Shown here one piece after another: positions 34,010 to 50,598 of a stretch of 64,000 nt of DNA (its first letter is position 1; the number at the start of each line of letters is the position of its first letter). This DNA is from Ramazzottius varieornatus. Taxonomy: Eukaryota > Tardigrada > Eutardigrada > Parachela > Ramazzottiidae. The DNA is taken from the NCBI GenBank assembly GCA_001949185.1, contig BDGG01000013.1:679423-743422 (forward strand), written 5' to 3'. The position numbers and the translations under genes were made by a program. A model generated the notes under the pieces. It made no database searches and had not been told where the DNA came from. It saw nothing but the letters and a program-made list of their open reading frames with translations.

Positions 34010-35338
34010 TATGTTCGTTATGAATCTACGTGGACTACACTCTGTTAGCTGTCAGTATCTGATCAGTGATCATCATGTCCGTCGATCGCACGTGGTGCGT
34101 CACTTGGCCTGCTGCCTACCTAAGACTCAATCCTTAAACCAAATGTATCTGGGGAGTGGCATTTACCTGGATCGTCACGAATGTTTTCAACTTACCAGGT
34201 ATTCCGCTTTTGCCCGGTTAGATGTTATGTAGTTACCGTCCTTGGGATGTGTGGTCGAAAAACCCCGTTCTGGTTGGTGATCTAATACGACTCATCTGTT
34301 CTGCATGCCACGCCCAGGTCAAGCGGCTCGCTTGTCTCCCTTCCCCAGCTCTCCTGGGTACTGTAACCCTAAGCCTTGAAGTGATGTCACAGCTGAGTAA
34401 AAAATGGGATTGCTTCGGTAGATCATACGTCACGAGCGCGGGCTGAAATGAACTTTCAGGCGTGCCGTTTGTTGGCAGCTGAATTGTTCTAATAGGTTTT
34501 GTCTACACACGGATCTATTTTGCGGTAAATCAAACCGCATCCAGAGCATGTGTTTGGGATGCTGAAGGCCTTCCCCCCATCCAGAAATTCCCAGCGGTGT
34601 GTCGTACTGAGGCGAAGGATTTTCCATTTTATACTTCGCCTCAGCTCCTACATTCGCGGGGGGCTTTTAACGACTCAGCCGGAGCTGATACGAAGCTTAG
34701 TCGAAACTCAGTCGAAGTTCAGTCGTTGTATTATTCAGAGCTCAGATGAAGCTTCCGAACAGCTGCCAGCCGAAGCTGAGGCGAAATTCTGCTTAGACAA
34801 CAGCGTAAAAAAGTTTCGGTTTCGAAAAAAATCCAAGCGAAAGCAACCCTAGGTTCTGGAAAATAGAACACAGCAATTTCAAAACAGGACACTGAAATCA
34901 ACAGACCAAAATCAAGCTCAAAGGATACCAGACGTCCAGGGAAACAGTGTCGCGTCGACAAAAGAAACACTAAAGAAAACACGGGAACGTTCTGCAGTTC
35001 AGCGAAGGGATACTCGTTGGCTCCGACGACGCTGACGGTGTTCCAGTCTTTATGAGATGTTCCCATGTGCCGAATACGCGACCTAGAACAAGCCTGTCGT
35101 TGAGCGAAGATCGTCTTATCATCAGGGGACTGGGAGCATCAGGCATTGACTTACCCGTGAGTCAGGTTGGGAGTTCCCTTTCCGGTTTTCTACACATCCT
35201 CCATCCATCCCCAAAGCACCCTGTAGAAACAAAGACGAAACGGTTTAGCTGTTAACAAGATAAACAGGATAGACTGCCACGTTCAACCAAGAAAACGATC
35301 CGGGTCGAAGCTTTGTCGGGTTGACAGGCTGTGTTGAA

Positions 35339-35386
35339 CTGGGCACGGCCTTGTTCTGCACACATGTGTGCGGCCAAGGCCGTGCC
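35339..35386. repeat. GC-rich inverted repeat
   Basis: GCACGGCCTTG ... CAAGGCCGTGC with an inner GCACACATGTGTGC palindrome; could form a cruciform or be a short element end. Confidence 0.6.
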
Positions 35387-36898
35387 GCTGTTGATTACTC
35401 TAGACAGTCAACAATCAGCCGAACGAAATTTCCGAAAAGACATAAAGCAGATCTCACCTCTTCCTCCCACTTCTAATTACGGTTCACCGGGAGCTTGTGA
35501 GAGTTGTCCGATTAAGGATGACCAGGAGGCAGGAACAGAGCTTTGTGGTGGGTAGTAAACCATGTATCACTTCCTCAAGGCCTGCAAGAGAAAAATGCTA
35601 GGTGACGCACCAGCCCATGTTGAGACTGTCCATTTTGCGCGAGTTCGGCGAGTTGATCAAAGCCGTTGCCGCAGCGGAAAGATTTCCTTCCCACCTGGAT
35701 TCGGCTAACTCCACCGACATAGAACGCCCAAAAGATGCGGAAAGGGAACTCCCCTCTCACCTGCAGTGACGATGCAGAACCTGAAGCGGCAGACGTTCAG
35801 CTGGCAGCTTCAATGTCGAAAGAAGAATGGCCGGCCGTTGTAGACTTACCTTGGGTGAATCCAGAACACGCTTCACTAATAACGCTCTGCCAGCTGGATT
35901 CCTCTCCCTTAGCAAACAGGCCAGTAAACCTGCCCATCAACATGAGCACAGAACCACATTGATATGCAAAAGCTGAAACGTTCTAGAAGGATTACTTCAA
36001 AGAAGCGAGATAAAGCGACCGTTAAATCGAAGAAAGTGAAATTGCTTTTCGAGTTGAAATTCGTTCAACTCGCGTGGTGAGTTGATCGCCCAGCTTGATT
36101 GATCATCCACTGCGCTCAATCAAGCCATAACTCATTGATTGGAGCCAGTTCGCCCCAGCTTCGCCGCGTATTGTCGTGACAGTGACCAGTCGGAGCTGGC
36201 TCGCAGTAGAATGATGGATTTCAGACTTTCTGGGTAGGGTCCCGAATGGGCCACGTCGTTCTGGGGGTTCACAGTGGGAAACGGCTGGCTACCCATGAGC
36301 ATAGGTGTGGTTTGTTATGGCATCACCGTGAAACAATATTTGAAAAGCGGTAGGTCAGAAAAAACGGGATCGGCAAGCCATGCTGGTTCTGACCCTAATA
36401 ATAATTGACCCTATAATATAGAGATTAAGTTGCCACTCCCGTTCACTTTGCAACTGTAGCTACGGCCTTGCTCCGCCTCTTTCGTGACGTGTAACTACAT
36501 TTTGCTTTCCGGAGCTCCCCTTATTTTGGAAAAATAGCGCAATCGGAGTTACGGTTGGCTAGCATTGGGAAGCATGGTGGCTGCCCAACTATTCAAAGTT
36601 CTGATCAGCTGCTGCGCTTATGAGTGACGTTGCAACTCATCTTAGCTACAGTGGGACTTTCATCTGGCGGTGGCAACTTAATGTCTGTAATACAATGCTG
36701 ACGCTGTGGATGTCTTGGTATGTTCACGTGTTCAGAGAGACGTTAGCTGGTGCTACCGATTCGTTTGAATTTGTCACCGCTGCCGCCTGGCTGGGTATTC
36801 TACCCTCGACGCTGAATCCTTTTCTTTTCAACGCGATGAACAGTGATGTGAGACAGACGTTTAGGAACATCCTTCGCACGACAGGTCCGCAACGTTAA

Positions 36899-38205
36899 CG
36901 AAGCTCTGATCGAATGCCGGACACGGACCAAAGCATCCCTTTGTCAGAGCCGAAAAGCTGAGATATTCACACCGTTTTCACGCACGGTTAACGAAGTTCT
37001 TCTGATATAAAATGTTTCGGAAACCCAGATCAGCATTGCGTAAACAACTTACAGTATGTCCGATCATTGCAGCACCTGTCCCTTTATCTGTGCACCCTAA
37101 AGTTTGGCATTTCTGTCTGAATCTTAAACAGCTTGCACATCCGTACACGCGCCTGGCCTAAATATGGGGATGGACAGAAATGTGAGGAACGGAGCGAAAG
37201 AGACTGTGCTTCGATTGATTTAGTTGATTGGTCAACCACAGCTGGCCCGTATCGCTTTCGCTCCGTGGCCCACATTTTTTTCCATCCCCACATTTAGGCC
37301 AGGCACGTGTACACAATGTGCTGTTTGATCACAGAACCACAAGCATGAAGTAGGTTCGGCCAGACGTCAGTCAGTGGCCAACGGCTGTTTTGGCAGCAAA
37401 AAATCCTGTTTTGGCAGAGTTTGAACTGTTTTTGCCGCGTCCTTTGGCCGATCAGTGCACGACTTCCATACCGGTCAAGATATCTTTAGCCATGGCCAAA
37501 GCGACCAAAGCCACCAAGTGGACAATGGCCGAACGGCTAATCGTCATTCTGGCCGCAGCTAAAACAGCCGTTGGCCACTGACTCATGTTTGGCCGAACTC
37601 ACCACGCAAGCAAACACGGGTGTATCATGAAAATAATTATCGTTGTCGACAAGACTGGCTTCGTCAAAGCAGCTTTCTCCCGCCGTCCTGCCACACGAGC
37701 AGTCCACTAGGGACCGAAAACAGCAGACAATGTAAGACGAACACAGCAAAAATGAAGGGATGGTTCTGGATGAAGCTGCTCGGTGGCAGCGGTGGCCGAG
37801 GAGCTGCAAAGGTGATGGCGGTGGATTCCACGCTGGACATGATGCAGCCCAGCTGCGCTCGTGGTGGTACCGTTGTACCAAACGAAGCCTACAAACAAAA
37901 CACAGGACTAACAATGTAACCTTCGGAGACGTAAAACTTAAACCATATTCCCGATGTGTTTACGTGATAGGAGCCAGTCACACGCGCATGCACTAAAACG
38001 GGTTCCTGTTGATGCCCTAGCCAATCGCAACACGTGTGGCGCCGAGGTCGTCTTAAAAACTGCCATCACGTGGGTGGTCAAACTCAAAATTAACATTGCA
38101 GCTTTCGGGCTTTGAAGCACCTTGCTTCGCTCGACCTAATTAAATCACCGAATTAAATCATTTTATTTTGCTTCTGTGTCTTTACTGATAGGGAAACCTG
38201 TGGCG
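36899..38205. other. Intergenic; one MITE, no gene recognised
   Basis: MITE family C copy 1 (37143-37320). Frames at 37390-37920 show low-complexity Lys/Ala or Gly repeats only. Confidence 0.4.
37143..37320. repeat. MITE family C, copy 1
   Basis: Inverted arms of about 57 bp: GTACACGCGCCTGGCCTAAA at the left and its inverted partner ending ACGTGTAC at the right; both arms carry GGGGATGGA and CGGAGCGAAAG. Related copy at 61998-62155. Confidence 0.75.
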
Positions 38206-38795
38206 TTAGTGGTTCACTTCCAACCAAAACTCGGGGGCGGTTCTGCCATGGAAGGCAACGTAGAGCCGACAGCCATATTTGGTTTTGCTGGCGGATGTCA
38301 TCAGCGCCAAACCCACAACTAGTAAAAGCGCTAGTCAGACGAATAAGTACAGAACTGCTTCAATGAGACGTGTGTCATGCAGACTGAAAAAAGGTGAGAA
38401 CACGACTCACGATTTGGAACGACAGGGAACATTCTCAAGAGAGTTATAATGGAGGTGGTGCTAACGTAACTTTCTTCCTGATACCCTTGCACGGAACGCT
38501 CGATTTTGCTTTCTTTGGCTTCATTCATCTGCTTTATAAATTCTCATCATGAAAACGCTGACTTTCGACTCGGGTGGCAGCCTCTTGATGATTTCCTTCG
38601 TCTTCAACATACCCCACAGATCATGACCAACAACGCTCCGACAGTACCTAGGTAATGGAGCGTCACTTCAAAGACGACCAGCAGGAAGACGAACGACCAC
38701 ACCCTATTGAACGCAATCAACGAAGCCCACTCAAACTGCAGAGTGCCGTGTAGGGTAGGTTTGCGAAACCACGGCAAAAATGCGGAGCATTCCAT
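38206..38795 (-). CDS. Small orphan multi-pass membrane protein, 3 exons, about 137 aa
   Basis: Exons on -: 38795-38613, 38528-38411 and 38318-38206, with 84- and 92-nt introns starting GTATGT and GTGAGT; phases agree and the frame ends at TAA 38208. An AATAAA signal lies about 40 nt downstream on the minus strand (rc at 38162-38167). Hydrophobic segments: VWSFVFLLVVFEVTLHYL with GTVGALLVMICG, then SIITLLRMFPVVPNLVGLAL. The C-terminus is basic then hydrophilic. The first residues (MECSAFLPWFRKPTLHG) could instead be intronic, with an acceptor at CTCTGCAG just before FEWASL; then further 5' exons would exist. It lies 3' of the CLCC1-like gene in the same direction. I do not recognise the family. 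Confidence 0.5.
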
Positions 38796-39084
38796 AAACC
38801 ACGCTCGCCCTGAAATAAAGATCAGGACGCGAGTCGAAATTCCGGTATCGACTCAACCATGCATGGTGTTTTTGCCGCCAAACAGCTTCAACCTGTTTCG
38901 GGAATCTGATTTTCCAAAATGAATATGGCGTGGCGCCGTCTGTATATGGACTTCAAAAACGGAAAGAGCGGAGGTTGAGTCTGTCAGTCTGAAAGACCAG
39001 TCATTGATATTTTATGGCGTCGCGTTCACTCTGCACGCAAAATACTGCAAATTACCGCACCGACACAAACAAATTAACTGCGGG

Positions 39085-41398
39085 TTACAAATGAAATAGG
39101 CAGAAATCAGAGTAAAACATAAAACTGGCTGTAGCAAACCGGATACGAAAAGAGAACTTAGTTGAACTAAAACTTCTACAGCTGAGGGTTTTGTCCTTCG
39201 AATGACTCTTTGATCGAAGTGCTGCGGGAAGAGCAGAGTGCCCCACTTTCTTCAGTCAGAATCCGGAAAATCTACATTCAGATAATTTCATTCAAACGCC
39301 ACTTTCGGCGCGATGAGGCGCTGAAGCATACTACGAAACAAGGAATGCGGGTTTCTTACCTAGTGGAGATCGTTCGTTGGATCTCTCAGTATCTGACCTC
39401 GACTTGAGGATGCCCGTGCTCGGTGTATCCTTCTTCCTCGAAGACCTGCCGTTCTTACTGTGACTGCTTTCGGCTTCATCCTGGAAGGCTACCATCTTTG
39501 GTCCTCGTTCCTCCACCAAGGATCTCTCCTTCGCGCTTTCTGAAGCAGCTTCGAATAGTTTCGAAGAGCTGGGCAGCGGCATTCGATCAGACATTTTACC
39601 TCTCGATCCGTCCTCAATACGCGGCGGACTACCTGAAATTCAATCGACTAACAAAAGAATTCCTAGGAAAAAAAAAGTTCCAAAATTGGCAGACAGAAAA
39701 CAGAATAAGGGCTGGACAGGACTATTTTCCCAAGTGGCGTACTCTTACGCTTTCAAAGACTAAAAGCGTGCGTGACTCGAGAATAACCTTGCCAGTTTGT
39801 TTGCCCAATGCGAAAAAGATCCGTTTCCGGCCATTTTTGATTTTTACTAACTATTTCCTCGTCTTGGGGTGTCCCTGATGGGTATGGATTGTTGGTTTCC
39901 CGGTTCGATCCGCGCGAAGAACCATGGAAGGTGGACGCGGTAGCCGGACTTAACGATGATGAGCATGAACGTTACGAAGAGGACAAAGACGATCACGAAA
40001 GGCCACATGTAGAAAGGAAGAGGTGCTAAGATGCCTTGAAAGAATTCACCGAAGGCTCGCCCGATGTGCTTCAAAGGCTCTACGACGAAATTCGTGATCG
40101 TCACTGCAACCGCCTACAATTCAGTATGGTAGACGAAAGTTGGAATTACTCCGATCACTTATTCCGTTGCAGGTTCTACCTATGCTTACCATGGTTGGAG
40201 GTACGTCGAGAAATGGATCCACGTTAACCGCTCGGTAATACTTTTCACAGGGAGAAGCGTCAGGATTTATGGAGAAGATTTTGCCTAGGGAACGTTTCAG
40301 CATTTGGGCAGCGGATAATGGCCCACAATGAGAGTCTTTCTGTAAAAGACCTCTTTGCTGCTCCGCTACTTTCTCCTGAAAAACAAAAACACGCTACGAT
40401 ACTATTCGTAACGTAATCTGGACGGAAGACGGCGAACCGTCAATTAAGATGGCGTCAAATGAATCGAACATGATCGCTTTCCCAGGTGGCGCAATCTACA
40501 GCCAAGAAAAATGAAACCGTGCGCCACTTCCGAAAAACGATCATATCCACGTCATTTGCCGACGTCTCTTTTTACCTGGTAGAGTCGATACCACGTCCAA
40601 GGGAAACTCAACAGAAACGAGAGCAAAAGCATGTACTGCAGTATTCTGCGGATGATTCCCATCAGTGACATTCTTATCTTTGTCTCGAGAAAGATGATGA
40701 GGATGGGGAGGCTGACGATTGCCACAACCTGAATAACAGATGAGAATAAAGTCGAGAAAATGAAGAAAAGCCCGGAAATATATTCGGTATTTACCTGAAA
40801 AATTAAGTTGAGGCGAACACCAAACATGTTCTCCACCGATTCGATGCTTGTCGGATCCCGATGCATTCTCATAGTTTTCAGAATGCTATTCCAGGCGTCC
40901 AAGATAGGTGCTGAATGCGTAGCGGCGATTGGGGAATCCATATCCAAAAGGCGGCTAAACTCCTCCAGCTGTGATCGACGAATCCTCACCGTCACGTCAA
41001 AATTTTCTCCGGTCTTCCCCTACAACCAAAACATCCGTCAGAATCTTGCAAGCCCCGGAAGCAAGTAAAACAGACAGGCTTACCGAAGCGTCGACGGTAG
41101 AGACGAAATTCCGAAGGACATGCCGCAGCATGATGACTTCGTTCCGGCTGCAATCTATGTTGCATTCCTCCCTTCTGCCCGCATCGTAGTCGCCCACAGC
41201 TCCCGCTGAAGAATCCACAGGCCTTTTCCGGTCTTTGAGAGCAAACTTTGCTTGAGGATCGATCCACTTCGACTCGTCGCGTTGCTCGAAGACGTCTTTG
41301 GAAGTCTTGCGGATGGCTTCGTCGGCAGGCCAGCTTTGACCTACGAATTGAACTAACACGACCACCAGGTGTGTAACGAACCATTTGTGACGCTCCAT
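39085..41398 (-). CDS. CLCC1: CLCC1-like ER chloride channel (chloride channel CLIC-like 1), 6-7 exons
   Basis: CLCC1 proteins are ER-membrane anion channels. Exons on -: 41398-41084, 41019-40795, 40728-40576, 40375-40190, 40113-39852, 39632-39360, with a tentative last exon 39221-39085; all phases agree (about 516 aa; human is about 550). The Met at 41398 starts a signal peptide (FVTHLVVVLVQFVG). Then come the lumenal SKWIDPQAKF motif and paired Cys (EECNIDC). Next is a helical region, TMs (LFFIFSTLFSSVIQVVAIV; LPILIIFLET; MLLLSFLLSFPWTW), the Cys-containing SPCEKYYRAVNVDPFLDVPP loop and the strongly conserved TNFVVEPLKHIGRAFGEF, then a TM (FVIVFVLFVTFMLIIV) and a basic/Ser-rich cytosolic tail. 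The last exon is not family-like and may be wrong. Start is 428 bp from TBCD's, so a shared promoter region is possible. Intron 3 holds a hairpin repeat. Confidence 0.87.
40471..40543. repeat. Intronic ~70-bp hairpin repeat, copy a (CLCC1 intron 3)
   Basis: GATCGCTTTCCCAGGTGGCG ... then inverted partner GTGCGCCACTTCCGAAAAAC and GATCAT. Lies within the intron 40376-40575. Confidence 0.75.
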
Positions 41399-41825
41399 CT
41401 CGAGGCAGGGAGCCGTATTTTCCGAACTAGCCCAGTTCTAGAAGTCAGACCATTATGTCCTGCCAGTCTTGGGGAACGAGGATGTTTGCCAAAAGAAGAG
41501 ACGATTCAGGCGAACAACGAAGGAAAAAATCGACCTGAAACAAAAACGAAAACAAATCAACAATCAATGAAGAGGACGAGTCAAAAGAGGCAGCTGATTC
41601 CACTAATTCACTTCCACCCAATATCCAGTCTGGAACGGAATTCAGTCAGCTGGAACTCATTCGAAGATGGAATTATCGATTGATTGTTGATTGGCTTGTT
41701 TTGGCCAAGACGAAAATTTTTTCTTTGCATTAAATTAATCTTCTTCTCGTTGAAGAAAAATGCCGATTTGTTCCGCTGTTTTTGAACGATACTGTGTTTC
41801 TTGACTGTTGTCTTTCAGCTGAGGG
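41399..41825. promoter_or_regulatory. Divergent intergenic region between CLCC1-like and TBCD genes
   Basis: 427 bp separates the two start codons, so both promoters and 5' leaders should be here. I see no clear TATA box or initiator; a PolII start-site assay would be needed to place them. Confidence 0.4.
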
Positions 41826-48527
<6,702 letters not shown>

Positions 48528-49994
48528 TTTACATGTATTTCCTCCCACCGAATCAGCATGATGCATGCACCACTTTACCCGCGCTAAACGATCATATTTC
48601 GCCGGCGTCTGCTGCCTGACTGCTGTATAGCTACAGATCAGGCTTTAAAGTGTTTCCATACCTGCTATTTTTCACGCTTTCCGGAATTTGTCATATTCGT
48701 GACATAAGTGAAATGTTTATTGTCAACTGAGATTATTACTACGAGTACATATTTTTCGCCTTTTCGCTAAACGTTCCAAGAAAGACAGCTGTTGTACTCC
48801 GAATGTTTTGAAATTCCGGAAGGCTACCGGGCAATGAGTAAACCGGAAGTTTCGAGTCCAGTATACGCAGACTGCTATATTGAAAAGAATCGAGAGGCAA
48901 AGAAATGTTTGAGAACTTCTGCTTCTCCTTCCCTGTTTCCCCGCAAATATTTTGCTCAAGATACTTTAGCGAAATCTTTCCTGTTTGTTTGACCAACGAG
49001 AGGAGATCGAGAGGAATGTCGGTAATTTTCTACAGACGTGTCCACGTCAGATGAACGGTTTCATTTTGCCGTCATTGTGCTGCAGATGGAGTAGAATCTG
49101 TTGGAGAGGGTGCAGAAGTGGAACAATGAGGAAGTGAGCTGCGATTCGGCGAAACAGTAGGAACGTTGTAATTCAGACTGCAGTGTACTTGCCCAATGCT
49201 AGTCAAGAGCAATTAAAATAAATTAGCCTTGCAAAAGACAAAAGGCAATTGTCCGGCGAGTGTCTGGTAGAAAAGCATTGTGCCGGTGGTGCAAAGTGGA
49301 CAGAGTCGTGGGGGCGCCGCATTGAAGAAGCCATGGACAAGTGTCTTTTCCACAAGCAAGCTCAGCAGTCCAAGTGCTACCTGACTCCGGAAGAAACCTG
49401 CTGAATAGCCATGATTCAAGTCAGCACAACGTGGGTACGTGGTGAAGTCGAGCTGGCATGTACACAGACAGAGGACTGCTCAAGTGACTTCAACGCTGTT
49501 TTGTTCTGATTCAGGGAAACAGTGGCCTTTCTTGGTAAATGACTAAATGCTTTACAGGAAGAGACTTTACCGTAAATGTAGGAAGTGTTCTCTCAGTGAT
49601 CCTTTTAACCCGTCAAGACCACACTACGCAATTATAGAACGGGTTCCGCAACGGTGCGAAAGCCGAGCAGACTGGAAACGACGTTCAAGCTAATTTTAGG
49701 TACGGTTCTTGTCCTTCCTAGCACAGAAAATACCACACCAGAAGCCCGAAAAACAGACAAATTTCTTCTCTAAAATCAGTTACAGAAGTATTAATATTGT
49801 ATCAATTTTTGGTTTGAACTTTCTTTCGTTTTCCAGCCTTTCTCCCAAAATACGGCACAGATCGTTTTGCGTGATTACGGGAGTACTTGATACTGTTGAT
49901 ATCCACGGTCGAAAGTGCAGAGCGTAAGCATTCTACATGAAGTGGGCAGTTTACGTCTACCCAGTAGCGGTGTAGAGCAGGAGGGCGGGACTTG
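48528..49994. other. No gene recognised
   Basis: Presumed 3' end of TBCD, then about 1.4 kb of short, opposed frames without domains. Confidence 0.4.
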
Positions 49995-50498
49995 ATGGGT
50001 ACTGAGAGTTCTCCGCGGCGTCAGCAACAAGCTAACGCCGTGTTAAGCGCCAGTTTAACGCGGGATGAACCAAAAGCGAAAGCCCAGCCAAAAGTTAAGG
50101 CTGTAGTCGATTATCGCAAAGCCACAAGTCGACTCCGCTTCATTACCGTATTACACCATATTACCATACATATTTCCTCATACTGGGAAGATCGTAGTTC
50201 GCCGGCTGTGTTAATTTTAACCATCGTCACACTGTGTATGTTGTTTCCTTCTTCTCGATGGCTGCGCTTGGAATTGCTTCTTTTTCGTGCTCACACCGGA
50301 AAAGACTGTATGATTTTTTCTGGCGATAAGGCTTGTCTGTGTTGACTGATGAACACAAAGCTGAATGCTCAACATTTTGGTCTAACATGCCTTTGGTAGG
50401 ATGATACCCAAATTCTGCATGTCGCCATACTGTGCTGTATATCCATCATCATCGGTTTCCTGTTGATTCTTCATATCCTGCTGATAATATGGAAATAA
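49995..50498 (+). CDS. Small two-TM membrane protein, unrecognised (exon structure uncertain)
   Basis: A frame from the ATG at 49995 gives a Gln/Lys/Ala-rich start (SSPRRQQQANAVLSASL), a basic DYRKATSRLRF segment and a hydrophobic stretch (VLILTIVTLCMLF), ending at 50345. A following 99-nt exon-like piece (acceptor GGTAG, 50400-50498) encodes a hydrophobic helix (ISIIIGFLLILHILLIIW) and stops at TAA, which overlaps an AATAAA signal. I could not find a donor of the right phase between the two, so either the join or one piece may be wrong. Same strand as the FAM20 gene that starts 100 bp later. Confidence 0.35.
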
Positions 50499-50598
50499 AA
50501 TTCCTTTATTGGAAAATCATGACGTGTTTATGATGTCTCCAAGAGGATGTTGATGATGGTTGTTGAGGCTGTGTAATTGCAAAACAAAACGAGATAAT

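Larger units (their letters stand above)
33463..36898 (+). pseudogene. Rhodopsin-class GPCR remnant, aminergic/muscarinic-like
   Basis: Three separated pieces of one receptor appear in order. 33517-33855 encodes an N-terminus with NSS/NFS/NLS/NVS glycosylation sites, TM1 (LMLLVILVVFITVTANFAVM) and TM2 (LGTPFNFLVLNMTVADFL), then the loop GYWPYSVVL. After an inserted MITE (33856-34009), the frame near 34010-34210 gives a TM3 (VDYTLLAVSI, stop, SVIIMSVDRTW with DRT in place of DRY) and TM4 (TKCIWGVAFTWIVTN), with further stops at about 34060 and 34130. 36620-36898 encodes TM7 (WLGILPSTLNPFLFNA, an NPxxF variant) and an amphipathic tail. TM5 and TM6 were not found; frames at 35430-35960 may be loop 3. 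The stops and insertion argue for a pseudogene. Subfamily is inferred from the TM3-TM4 and TM7 pattern. Confidence 0.65.
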
